Shown here: positions 1 through 11,589 of the stretch, one piece after another
Layout: each line of letters starts with the position of its first letter
Position numbering within the stretch: the first letter of the stretch is position 1
Source of the DNA: Syngnathus acus
Taxonomy: Eukaryota; Chordata; Actinopteri; Syngnathiformes; Syngnathidae
NCBI RefSeq assembly: GCF_901709675.1
Contig: NC_051095.1
Coordinates: 18,340,456 to 18,404,455, forward strand
Direction of reading: 5' to 3'
Length of the DNA: 64,000 nucleotides
Notes under the pieces: model-generated
Seen by the model: only the letters and a program-made list of their open reading frames with translations
The model's database searches: none
Told to the model about the DNA's origin: nothing
Translations under genes and position numbers: made by a program

Positions 1-2090
1 TCATACATGCTGGGATGCCATATTAAAAATGTATACTGTACTTACTGTGAATTTCATGAACTCAGTATAATTATGTAATAGGATACGCCAGCGATTCTCA
101 CTGAAGGTATTATAGAGCGTAAATACATGTTTGGGATCAAAGACAGTCTTGAGTATTCTTTTCATTGAATCTTATGCAACTGCAAATTATGCAACATACA
201 TTATACAGTACAATTCTATCTTTACAGATAAAAATACAAATGATTTTGTTCAACATCAAAGACAATTTAAAGTCTTCAATGATGTCTTGGTAAACATTAA
301 AGGCCTAAAGGCATTTAAATCTTCACTAACTAAACTTTTTTAGACATACATGCAACAAAATTCCATAGAATGAACTAGTTCACACTTGTTAACAATGTGT
401 TGCTGCGAGCTATTAATCTCAAAATATTGGCATTTCTGCATTGTTGCATTGTTGTTCACCTGGTATACAAACTCACATGGGTTTAGTTATTTGAAACAGC
501 AGCTATGCGAGGCCGATCTGTCATCTTGCAAAGAAATTCCTAGCAGCAACTGTCAATGGACGCAACAATTGTGAAACCCTGTCATTGCTGATGATGTGAA
601 AATTATGATGACTGACATTTATATGCATTAGTTATTTAGGAAAATCAGAGAAAAATAATTTGCATAATAATTGGAAACGCAGCGTATAGGTCACTTGAAG
701 CATACACTGCAATGAACAACAGTGGAATCTTTAATAAAATCTAATACTAAATATTAAAAAAAAAAACACCTTCAAGTCAAGAGCAATAAATTAAACTCAG
801 TGGAATACAAAACAATTACAGTAATAGTGCAAAATAACTAACAAGTAACAACTAACAAGTCGTAGTATCACTGCATAATAATTGACAGTCACATGAAATT
901 TCCCTAGCCGTTAGCTCAATTTAAAAACCCTTATTCCAATCAAATAATGGTTTGTCATGACAAGAAACAGGCTGTAAAAGCGTATGCGATCCTATCTGGC
1001 CGAGGCAGTCGAGTTGGGTGATCAGACAGGTGGGCTGAAAATGCTTTGTAGGTTCAGAAGACTTCTTTAGACTGACCATTATATACATGTAACTCTGGTC
1101 CAAAATTGTGTTAAAATGCAAAAGTAGTTTCAGTATACAGTAGTTTACTTATATATGAGTAAAACAAAGCTGGCTATGCATGTATGTTTGCGTGAACACA
1201 TTGGGCTCATGAATAACTTATTAATAAAATGAGTTCCCCTTAATTGCTGAAAGAGGGTGCTCCATGCTTATTTTCGGTCCAAGCCAAGCTGCCTTCTTGA
1301 ACCGTGTCTTGTTTGTGTTGCAGACAACTTTATAGACTTAAGCTGGAAGCAAGGCTACCAGCAGTCTCGGTGTGAGTTCCCCAACATTATCTGTAGAAAG
1401 ATATTGTTATGGAATTCTATACATGTAATTTTGTGATTCTTTATCTGACTAAAGTAAAACTTAAAACGCACAGCGATGGCGCACGGATTGTCCCAGTCGG
1501 GTTGTTCCGATAAAAGTCAAACTTTTAGTTCCCTATCGATTTAGTTTCAATGACCCTAATATACAGTACTGCACATGTAACAATGGATGTTAAACCTTTA
1601 GTGATCTGCCTTCGCACTGAACAACTCAGGTTGTTATTTTGCTGTACTTTATCATACCAACTTATAGCATGTTGACATTTGAAAAATTGTGCTTGAATAT
1701 TACCGGAATTTGTGACAAGCAGTAAAACCTTTATGAATCAGCATTTGCTTCTTATCTACTCAGGTTATGATCTTACCACATTAGCATACCGACTGTTAGC
1801 ATTCCGCCAGTTCCATTTTGTATATGTCTGACAAAGAGTTTGAAAACTAAATCTTAACTGTACATTTGAGCAAACTTTGGTTTAAGGCCACACTACCCAG
1901 GAAGAAATATAAATATAATAAAATTATAGCAAGGTCCGAAATCCTTACAGCAAATAAATCCTGACGTCTGAATTACCCCCAAATTGGCTTTTTGAGGAAA
2001 AAGATGGTAAATGTATCACAAAACTACAGGTAGCACTCTGGGGAGTTATAGTCCTCTTCATACATGAGAGCAAGATGTGGCCTCTTTTTT
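1..2090. other. AT-rich noncoding DNA, nothing recognised
   Basis: This stretch holds only short open frames with no recognisable domain, plus scattered A/T runs (for example near 755-768). I see no repeat family, RNA gene or promoter that I could defend. It is probably intergenic or intronic. Confidence 0.6.
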
Positions 2091-2450
2091 CTTTCCTCTC
2101 TAGCATTGGCATCTTTATTAGCTTTTTTTTTTCTCCAGCTGTTTGTGGCTCGCCTGAGACGCTCTGATAAGACGCACAAGCATCTCAAAAGGGGGGAAAA
2201 GCTCAGCGTGACGAGCAGGAGGAGGGGAATTGTTTGATGGAGATGCCGATTGGGTTTCTCGTGTGTTTTGCGGACCTGTCTTTCTACTAGAGAACATTTG
2301 AAGTGGGCTTTTCCCCCCCTTGTTTTTAAGTCTTATCGCCACAACAATGCGGAACGGATTAAAGGCACCTGGGGTGGCTCACCTGGAAGCTCGCAGGTTT
2401 ATAATGTTGTTGAGGTTCAATGTGTATCCTGCAGTTTATAAGGCTGTATT
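2091..2450. promoter_or_regulatory. Candidate conserved noncoding block
   Basis: GC content rises relative to the AT-rich flanks and the block lacks simple repeats or transposon ends. It contains GATAAG and TTTATTAGC-type words (about 2112-2175) of the sort bound by GATA and homeodomain proteins. No coding domain is seen in its open frames. The call rests on composition only; cross-species alignment was not possible. Confidence 0.22.
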
Positions 2451-3200
2451 AAAGTAATTTAATATGTGTCAGCATTCTCACATGGCCATACAGCAGTTAC
2501 ACTTTCCATTCCTGTTGTAACACGCAAGTAACCATTGTTTGTCCACATTCCAACCATTCATAAAGCTTTAACAACTAAAGTCCCCCCTCAAATACAGAGG
2601 TGGGCATGCTGTCCCAGGGATGGGATCGACAAATGTCCATTTTGTGGATGAAGGACATGGGATGACAAAGTTCAAAAAAAGGTCGGGCTCAGCCTCAGGA
2701 CTATTGAAGTGGGTTTTTGTCTGTCCGCGTAATTTTCTCTATCCGTTTCTTTACCCTCAGCCTGTCCGGCGGACCGTTTCGGAACATGAACATGAGAGTC
2801 TGCCAAAGATAGGGGTTTCCTTTTCTGCGTTGTCTCATGTGTAATCCGTCCATTCAGACCAAATGTTAAAAAAAAAAGTTTGTCTCTTCATGCAGGAGGT
2901 GGCAAAAGGAGATCCAAATGAAGTAAAGTGATTTTCCTAAAATCCCGTTGATGAGTGATAACCTTGACAGAAATACAATCGAATCTGTTTGGTATTTAAA
3001 GGGCGGCTAAAGAGAGGATGGTTCATTTTTCACTAACTAGGCCAGTTTATGTATTTTCTTATCAGGAAAATGAAAAAGGTTAGCATTTTGTATTTTATCC
3101 ATTCATTTTGGAGAAATAATGAAACAACAAATGCTTTTAAAAAGACCCACTTTTAATAAGGAATAGGGGCACACATCCCTTCCCTCCATGTATTGGTTGC

Positions 3201-3469
3201 TGACGTCACGGAAGGAAAAGATCACAATTTCCCCTTTGGTAATCATTGCAAAGACTATCACTTGAATGTCCGATAACAGCTATCAATTGGCACCAACATT
3301 TACATGGACATCTCTACTTATGACTACTACTTCGAAATATCACAAGGATTAGCCTCTCTATGGCTGATTTAAGAGAAAGAAATGAGCAGCTTCTTTGGAC
3401 ATTTTAAGCGATAGTCTACAATGATTTTCAATGGGGAAATCGTGATCGCTTCCTTCCGTGACGTAGTCA
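3201..3469. mobile_element. Foldback / MITE-like element with 70-bp inverted arms
   Basis: The left arm (3201-3271) and right arm (3397-3469) are imperfect reverse complements over about 70 bp, around a 125-bp loop. Both arms carry the outer word CGTCACGGAAGGAA and the inner words AATCATTG, GACTATC and AATGTCC. This architecture fits a foldback element or a MITE, but I recognise no family and could not define a target-site duplication. Confidence 0.6.
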
Positions 3470-3749
3470 GGCTGATGTTTCAAATAAAGCAGACTCCGCC
3501 CAAAAGGTGGGTGTCAGTAAGTGCACTGCCCTTCTGTTCCAAAATTCCGTGAAAACTCGTCTGAATTATTTTTCAGGGGGGAATTGTAGCACTGACATTT
3601 TTTAATACAGTTCTATCACTTATGTAAGTGCCAATGTTGGCTCGCTTTACTGTCCCTTTAAAAATCTGACTTTCTTTCAAGTGAGCTTTTTAATTTATAG
3701 TTATATTAAAATTTACAACAACATACTGTACATTCACAGGACCACGTCA

Positions 3750-3900
3750 CAAGATGTCATTTGCCGCCCTCCAATTGGGTGCATAGAGGAAACGACATCT
3801 GGTCACGGTAGGAGCAGGCAGCTGCCCCTCCCAGAGAAAGTGGCCATGAAACATTATTAATTAGCCGCAGGAGAAGCTTGTGCCAATGAATGTACAGTGT
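3750..3900. promoter_or_regulatory. Candidate regulatory block with TTATTAATTAGCC
   Basis: A GC-richer block contains TTATTAATTAGCC at 3854-3866, a paired-type or Antp-type homeodomain-like site. The same 13-mer occurs again at 4734-4746. No coding sequence is supported here. Confidence 0.25.
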
Positions 3901-4237
3901 ACAAGCACTGAAATTGCAGGCTGCAGTAATCACAGCCAAAGTTCTGAACATTTTTTTTTTTTAGCTATAAACAATATCCCAGAATGGTGTTGAATATATT
4001 AAAACACAATCTTGTGTTTGTCATGTATCCAGTAAAACGTCTTGTTTTAAGAAAGTACAGATTTTCTTTTCAAGGACAGAACTCAACTTTGATTTCTTCT
4101 AGCTCTATCAGTATTCTTTTTTTCTTTTCTTTGTGCATTTACAGGATATGCAGGGAAATTCTGACAGTCTGACATTATGAAGCACACAACCATGGCAATC
4201 TTTGTTACTACAGGAAAGGATTACTAGTTAGGCTGTT

Positions 4238-4263
4238 TATATACAGTATATACACTGTATATA
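4238..4263. repeat. Short TA-rich hairpin
   Basis: Ten-base arms (4238-4247 and 4254-4263) are perfect reverse complements around a 6-base spacer. The sequence is low complexity, so chance or local slippage is plausible. Confidence 0.5.
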
Positions 4264-5739
4264 GTACATATACTACATATATGGCTGCAATAAGTGTAAA
4301 ATGGAATTCCCCCTCCTGGGACCAATCATGTCCTGTTGGTGTTCTCGCCCTTATGTCGTTCTATAATCTGCTGTTGAGCCTCAGTGGAACATATGTAAGC
4401 AATGGGAGATGACACCAAGCTATTTTCACCAGTTGTGTATATCTCAAGGTGTGAAATGGGTATTATTATTCACCCCATCCCAACACTGCTTAAAATACCC
4501 CAGCAGGTTATGTTTTTTTTTTTTTTTTTTTACAATACATCGAAGCTGGTGGATAAAACAATATATAAAAAAATAGATTTAACTATTGTATTTTACTTTG
4601 TAGTTTGTGACTGTAATTGTAATCTCAAATTTAGTTGAAATATTTTGCTAAAACACTCCAACTCAGTTGCCAGGCTTGCAGTAGGAATACGTGTGGCCGA
4701 CAGAAGAGATGGAATCCACTACCTTATTAATTAGCCTTCAGATGCTGCAGGCCAACCAGCTAACACATTTACTGTAATGAGTAAATAATTGCTTGGCGGG
4801 TCTTGTGTCATCACATCTTTTATTAACAATGTGACTTATCTCAAAATTACACTTGAACCCCTTCGAGTGGCAATATTAATTTGAAGCACAAATATTCATA
4901 CTTTCGTCTATATCCTCAGGATTATTTTCGGTGTGGCTCAAAATGTAGGATTCTTATTTAACTAAGTTTTCATTTGATTCCTTCGAGTTTGTTTTGAATT
5001 GTCCAAAGACGTATTGACAAGGGATTGTTATCAAATAATTGGAAAAGCAAACCCAATTTAAATCTAAGTTCTTGCAAACATTTAACTTTTGGATTTGGTC
5101 AAAGGTGGACTATTGTTTGTCTTGTTCCATATTGATAAGACAAGTGATAACTTTCGCTGCTTAATAGCAAATTCAGAAGTTGTCGATCAATATATGAACT
5201 CGGCTTGATAGACTGCAAGTCATTAGAGGCTTTGGACAACGTGGATTTATTTATTTCCACTATGGACTCAGTGGATGTCAGTCAGGTTTAGGCAGTAAGG
5301 GTTGGACTCATTAAGTAACTCATGATATTCCAATATTTTTATCAAAGTGATATCAAGTTGTAAGAAAAACATTTAAAGAAAACAAAATTGTAATGCATTA
5401 TAATAGTCTGATTATGAACCAGGAGGTAACTAAGTTACAATGAAAATATTAAAATGAATACAATTTTGTTGAATTTATTTTGCGAAAACACTCATATCTC
5501 AAATAATTTTTTATTTGCCATTGTTTCATTTCAGCCTCCAAGCAAAAAAAAAACAAAAAGTGAGGGTAATGTTTTGCGATTTGCAACTTTATTATTGTGC
5601 TTTATACAAACATGATAGCGCACACACAGTATTGACGTAATTAAATAGAATGCTAAGACATCAAATACGTATATTTTGCCACTGTTTTTGCTTCAATTCA
5701 ATTGACATTTTGCGGCTTCTTCCGATGTGTGCGGCTTGG
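4264..5739. other. AT-rich noncoding DNA
   Basis: No gene is supported. The stretch holds a T run (about 4511-4530) and a second copy of TTATTAATTAGCC at 4734-4746 within a GC-richer island (about 4665-4800). The remainder shows nothing I recognise. Confidence 0.55.
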
Positions 5740-5753
5740 CCACCAGAGGGCAG
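5740..5753 (+). promoter_or_regulatory. CTCF-like motif
   Basis: The 14-mer CCACCAGAGGGCAG fits the vertebrate CTCF core CCASYAGRKGGCRS at every position. A single motif in fish DNA can also come from a dispersed repeat, so occupancy is unproven. Confidence 0.4.
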
Positions 5754-6339
5754 TATAGAAAGATACAATGTTAGTTGATCTTAATAGAGAATAAACATTA
5801 TATACCTGAGATTATTGTTATATTAATTGTCTGCATGTGTTGCTTAACTATTTGTGTTCAAATATCTATTGCATGAACGGTTATAGTAAGACTTTTCCAT
5901 TATTTTAGCATTACGGTAGCACTGCTTAAAGCAAACCTATTTTTTATTTAAATGTGTGTAATTGACTTTTTAATGTAAAGTTCTGACAGTAATGTTCAAC
6001 TGGGAGTGGCATTAAGCAGCTTGATGCCTCTCTTTTAAGCACTGTTCAATATCTGTCAAACTGCTGCGTGGTGTGGAGTAAGTTTAGTTCTCCACCACCA
6101 TAAAATGCTCACACCTAATTTTTTCCCATGGCAAATTAAGCAAAAAAATGTGCAAATGACGGCTCGAATCTCAAACACTTCTTAACTTGGATCACCTGTA
6201 TCTCTAGCCACCACTATAGTTTCTGTAGGAATGCTGTTGGCTTTAAAAAGGCCTTCAGATTCCATCCCAGTGTGAGTCCATGCCGCTCCGTCAAGTGTGT
6301 GCTCAGAGAAAAACACTTCTCCAAAGATTTAGCGCTTTC

Positions 6340-6530
6340 TAAACATCCTCCAATTGATGGGATTTATAACGGCGTCTCTTCATTTAGCTGCTGATGTTAA
6401 TGGCCATCGGCGGGTATGTAAATAATCCACCGAGTGAGAATTATGCATGAGAAAAAGTGCTAATTAGCAGGAAGCGGTGCCTGCCCCTGCTGTGTAGCGT
6501 GAAACGATCTCATCCTCTGGTAGTTAAGCA
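6340..6530. promoter_or_regulatory. Candidate conserved noncoding block
   Basis: The block is dense in developmental transcription-factor-like words, including ATTATGCATGAG and GCTAATTAGCAGG (about 6440-6472). It is GC-richer than its flanks and lacks simple repeats. It resembles vertebrate conserved enhancers by eye; conservation was not tested. Confidence 0.35.
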
Positions 6531-6539
6531 TTGTTTTTT

Positions 6540-8380
6540 TTTTTTGACAACTTGTCTTCTGTAGTCCTTTACTTCGCGTCTCACCGCTTTCTGTTCATTT
6601 TCACCTGCCGTCCATCTGAGACTTCCATCTATTTATAGACCTGTCCTCACCTTGTTACAATATATACTGTACCTTATGCATAATTCAGATTTGTCTTTTC
6701 ACCTGATTGCGTGACATGTATGAATGCCTCCCCCCCTCTCCCCCAACTACGCCTACCTGCCAGAATAGTCCCTTAAAAGCTCTTCTCGGAAGTAAAGCAA
6801 CAGTCAAGAGTCTGTTTGGACACTGATGAACCCCGTAGGGCTGGTTATTCGACTGCCAGGTAATTGGGTTCTTAAAGTGTATATGTACAAAAGCAGAACT
6901 GTTGCGTGTATCACCCCACTGACAAACCACTGTGCCGAGGTCAATCTCAGGCGGCAAAGTCATTCTATGTGGCTCGAAGGTGGCAACTGATCTGTGGTTT
7001 CCCCCTAAGAACTGGAATCAATTGATTGCAGATTATTTGACTCTCTGTTGATGCCAACATCGTTTTGTGACTAAGGCAAGTAGTGAGCACATTTGCTGAA
7101 AAACCCACTTAGCCATATTTTCTTTGCCCTTTCTGAAATGGCCTTAGCAAAGCTTTAGGGTCTAAGCATGCAGGAAAACTTGTAGAACGTATCAGGTTTG
7201 ACAAAATCATCAAAATGTTATTAGTTTATGGTGCAATTTTTAAAAAATGGCTTTGTGGCGCCCACCTACAAAATTTCAAAAAAGCAGCTCCGGTTGTATG
7301 TTTCACCTAGCTCAAATGAAGTGGAAAAATGACATTCTTTGGGGTTCATGTTTAATAAACAGTAAAGTCCAATTGGGGGTGGCATCAAACGGCACGAAAA
7401 CTCGTTTGCCAAACTGTTCGTATCTCAAGGCACTGCTGATACATTTTCAACCAGACAATTGTGTTTTCTTTGAGCTATTTCTTGTATCTGCCGTTGTTTT
7501 GATTTTTAAGAAAAGCTTTTTGCAATTTGAAGATCCTCCATAACATCCATTATTGTTGTTTTTTGAGGTGCACCTGAAAGTTGGTAAGAGCAGAATGTTA
7601 TCAAAAATGTTATATGTTAACAAGCTTTCTTTGTAAGAACCCATTTCAGTTTTCAGCCTTTGTCGACGTAGACGTGGGTTTCAAAATTAATCCAATACGC
7701 ATCGGAGGTCGCTGAAGGACATCGCTGTGAGTGTCGAGATTGTGACACTGTGAAATCATTTACACATCCATGTGAGTGGGATGATATAATCGATTTCTGA
7801 TAAAGTTGAGTTTCTCCTTTTTTCAAAAGTGTTCTTGGAACGGATCTTTGAAAGCGGACTCTTTCTTTGTGCAGAGAGCAGGTAGTAGTGACGATGATTT
7901 AATAGGGGACAGGGTTGACAAGCACCTCATTCAGCCATCTGTCACTGGTGAAAGACGGGCGTCCTTAAGAAGCAGTTTGTCTGTCAAGATGCTTGATTTA
8001 ACTCGAGAAAGCTGCCATGTAGGCATGAAAGTGAAAGCAAACAGAGCTGAAGCAAGCAAAGCTGTAAGGACTTGGTTTTAAGGGAGACATGCAATTATTA
8101 GACCTATTTGCGCTTTGCTCTTCAATAACTACTTATGACATTGTAAATATAGTTAAGTATTATACTGTATTTTCTCTGTTTATTGTTTGCCACTTAAATT
8201 GCTCATCTTGATGACGTTAAGCCTGTTTTACAATGACAACTACCAGACAGCCATTTTGGTTCTTTTCTTTTTTTGTAACGTTTTGAATTTTGAGTTGCCC
8301 TGAGTTGTCAATCTGAAGTCCCGCCAATAAGTTGAGGCTGTTTGTCATTCAAACCCCATCAAACCCTGACGCATTCCGAG
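6540..8380. other. Noncoding DNA without recognised features
   Basis: Several open frames of 60-98 codons occur (for example 7247-7543 and 7806-8081 on the plus strand), but their translations show no known domain, signal peptide or splice context. I treat them as chance frames. A weak similarity between about 7295-7335 and 36165-36200 may mark an old dispersed repeat. Confidence 0.55.
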
Positions 8381-9060
8381 ACTTTTTTTGTGCAGCTTTG
8401 CGGTGGCGGTCGCCTAATGGCTCGGGCGCAGTGTTCTGAGGTCATTTTTCACCTCGCCGAGTGTGTTTGAATACACTGGAGACGTTTCAATTGAATAGAC
8501 TTCAGGGCCTAGTAATCCAATCAGCTCTGACGATCTTCTGAGCACTGACCAAGGCTCGCCCCGCTTCCCAGAACACGGCCTGTTCAATTGAAACTAATTA
8601 GAATGAATGTTGGAGAAGTTATTTGGGCGATTGAGACAAATAACCAATCTGTGCTCTTCAATTGAATTGTTTTGCTCTGGCGGCCCGAGCAGCCAATCAG
8701 GACCTGGACACCTCTCCTCCCTGCTGACTTCTGATAATGACAAGACAACATGCAGCCGTTTGCGAAGGAAAGTGTTTTTTCTACCCCCCTGCCGCCTCCC
8801 CAAATTTAATTAAAGCATTGCATCCATGTTTGGATCATCGTTTTCGCTCAGCTCGCAGAAAGAGAGAAATATTGATTTGAATTCAAATGAATGGGCGTCC
8901 TCGCCTTCGCCAGCGTAATGAGGCAGTGTAATGAAGCGCGTAACGTCCATGTTCCGTCATCGACTTCGTCTGATTGGCACCTGTCGGAGAATCATATCGA
9001 GTGGCGAACGCCATCTGTTTTATTAGTGGAGAATGAGGTCCGATGCTAATTCCCTCCCCT
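8380..9060. promoter_or_regulatory. GC-rich candidate regulatory block with three TTCAATTGAA palindromes
   Basis: The 10-base palindrome TTCAATTGAA occurs exactly at 8486-8495, 8583-8592 and 8657-8666, next to CTAATTAG at about 8594. The block is GC-richer than its surroundings, has no simple repeat and has no coding support. The spacing and repetition suggest a multi-site binding region, possibly for a homodimeric factor. This is inference from motif density only. Confidence 0.4.
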
Positions 9061-9274
9061 CTGTCAATTTTGACAGGTCCAAACGAGACGACTTCTGTTC
9101 CACACAGAGATGAAATAACACTGCATGCCATCTTGTGGTGGATAAATTGCAATGGAAATCTTTATGGTGAAGTCACATTCAGACTGATGAGATTTTAGTC
9201 ACAAGAGCCAAACTTATAGTATTCCAGTTAAATAAAACAAAGACTGATGAGTCAGAGCGCAGGCAATCATCATT

Positions 9275-9490
9275 CACGCTCACAATCACACCTACGGACA
9301 ACTTGGAGTGTTCAATCGGCCCATCATACATGTTTTTGGGATGTGGGAGGAAACCGGAGAACCCGAAGCAAACCCACGCTGGTATGGGGAGAATATGCAA
9401 ATTCAACACAGGAAGGCTGAAGTTTAATTGAACCCTGCATCTCTGAACTGTGAGGCAAATGTGCTAACCAGTGACTCACCATGCCGCCTA
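9275..9490 (-). mobile_element. L2/SINE-like teleost repeat, copy 1
   Basis: Read on the minus strand, the segment runs from a tRNA-like head with a gtgctaac-type box, through the words GCATATTCTCC and CCGGTTTCCTCC, to a CCGTAGGTGTGA region. The same series of words occurs at 15840, 23330 and 62590 in this window. I recognise it as a very common fish repeat with an L2-type body, but I am unsure of the exact family name. It is diverged and truncated at its 3' end. Confidence 0.7.
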
Positions 9491-11100
9491 TTTCTTGACT
9501 TGATTTATTGCATTTCTACTTTAGCTTATTTGACAGTCTTTGAATAGTTGGGAGAAATTACTGCTGGCGTTTGTCTGTTCTATTTTTGAAATTTATTTTT
9601 AACTATTGATGTTGCACATCCCCAAAAAGATCACCCACATCCCTACACTTTGGCTTTTGCCGGTAGGGAGAGCCCTGAAGTAAAAATGTCAAGACAATGG
9701 ATCCTCTGTTCCCACATCTTGTGGTTGACTTGTGCGAAGCGGGATGACGCGGCATTGGGATGAAACAGTGGAACGTTCTCCCCACCAGGGAACGGCAATC
9801 CCTTAGATCTTTAATTAGGTCGAGAAGAGACACCGGAAAATGTAATCAATCCTCTGACCTCTGGGCGTTTTCCACAATAACATGTATACTCCGGAGGCTG
9901 GATTATCATCAGTATTCTATTAATTTTTTTAAATATATATATACAGTATATGAATATAATTATTCCACGGTAACCCATCCTAAGACGTCGTGAGGAATCT
10001 GTTGTTTACTTTGATAACACCAATTCAAACAACAATGGATGTTTGTATTCCAGATGGGAAACCGCCCTCATTTTGCACAAAATAAAGCGGTTAGAATACA
10101 TTCTGTTTTGCGAATGCCAATTAGTAACTGAAGCTTCAATGTTCTCTATCACAGCAGACATTCAGGGTTAAATGTAATTTCCTGGACCTGGGGTACAAAC
10201 GCAGCGGCATGAGCGGCAAAGGGACCTTTCAAAACAGTCCTGGCGTTGAAGGGGCTTTTCAGCACATTGTAAAATAAGTAAATAAAGATAGAAATAAATA
10301 AAAAAGAAAGATAGAAAGAGAGAAATGAATAATAAACAAATAAACAAACAAATACAGGGCAGAAAATCAAAAGTAACGACTAATGCGCAAACCGTATCCC
10401 AAAATCTACTACTTGTATGTAGCTATTATCCATGCACAACATGAAAATGTGCATGGACTAAAATTCACGTTTGAGATGTTAACAAATATTTGATCAACAT
10501 TACAATTTGATACATCTCCACTCAGAAACATACTTAAACGCAAAAACAGATGGGATCTTGGGCATATTGAAACCCTCAAAAAATGATTGATTTTTAGAAG
10601 AAAAATAGCCAACAGTAATTTCAATAATTAATATGAATCAATAATAAATCTAGAACAAATCAGACCTCAAACCTGTTTCCAGCCTTCTTTGTTCTGAAAA
10701 ACATCAAGGCCTTGAGGGAAACAGTTACACCAACACATCTCACAAATATTAGAATGACAAACAAGATGTTGCAGAAGACGTAGTCATTCCTAAACTGAGA
10801 GTGAGTTAGAAGAGAGCCGGATCCGAAGGGTGAAGCGGAGATGAATCGGCCACACCTTACCTAAAGTTTTGGTTTAGGTCCTAAACCAACAGATAGCATG
10901 ATATGCCAGCCCCTGACATGGAACCCCCAGGGACGATGTTGACGCTCAACTCAAATTTGAATGCACGTGCATAATAACAGCATACCTTGGGGTAGAAAGA
11001 AAGAGAAAGTACAAAATAAAGCAGTCCATAAGTTTCATGATCCACCCATAACAGGACGCACAAATGAGTTTCAATGACGTCTGCCGAAAATTTCACAAAA
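9490..11100. other. AT-rich noncoding DNA
   Basis: No gene or mobile element is supported. A perfect 10-bp hairpin with a 1-base loop lies at 10869-10889. A purine-rich A/G stretch at 10262-10345 generates open frames on the minus strand but is low complexity. Confidence 0.55.
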
Positions 11101-11109
11101 AATAACTAA

Positions 11110-11580
11110 TTTTGGTTTCAAGCAGCCATTTCGGGTGGATTGCTGGGCTTGTACTTTGACAAACACTAACTATGGAGTTTATCCTTATGAGCCCTGACAA
11201 AAGCAGGCATCCCAGACAGATGGATGCTGCTAAATTGTGAGGCTTTATTTTTTGTGCCTACACCATATAATCTGTGAAGCATGGCGTCAAACTTTGCCCA
11301 TTATTTTTAGGCTTCTCGGAAAGTTAAGTTAAAAAATTCCAAACATTGTTTCCACTATCTATTATAACGGGGTACAAGAAAAAGTCTCAAGAACTCATGC
11401 CTTCAAGCTGAACACCAAGTCCGCTGTTTTGTTTTAAATAATCGATTTTAGAGCGAATTCCAGTACTCCCACTTCGACGTAATCCTCCTATGGAATTTGT
11501 ACAAATGATCCGAAGCAGGTATCACAGACATGTGGGCGATACTAAATTATGACCCAATTATTATTATTTTTTTGCTATAC
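11110..11580. repeat. Unrecognised diverged dispersed repeat (two units)
   Basis: Two related units share a core resembling GACAGATGGATGCTGCTAAATTGT (at about 11215-11240 and 11520-11550). Similar cores occur near 34113-34140 and 54181-54213. Another shared phrase, GCATGGCGTCAAA, recurs at about 11281 and 33798. The units are far apart in sequence, so the family would be old. I do not recognise it. Confidence 0.4.
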
Positions 11581-11589
11581 CATCTATGC

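Noticed and set aside
10869-10889. Ten-base hairpin as a terminator or microRNA
   Set aside because: Too short for a microRNA precursor, and hairpin terminators do not apply to vertebrate genes.
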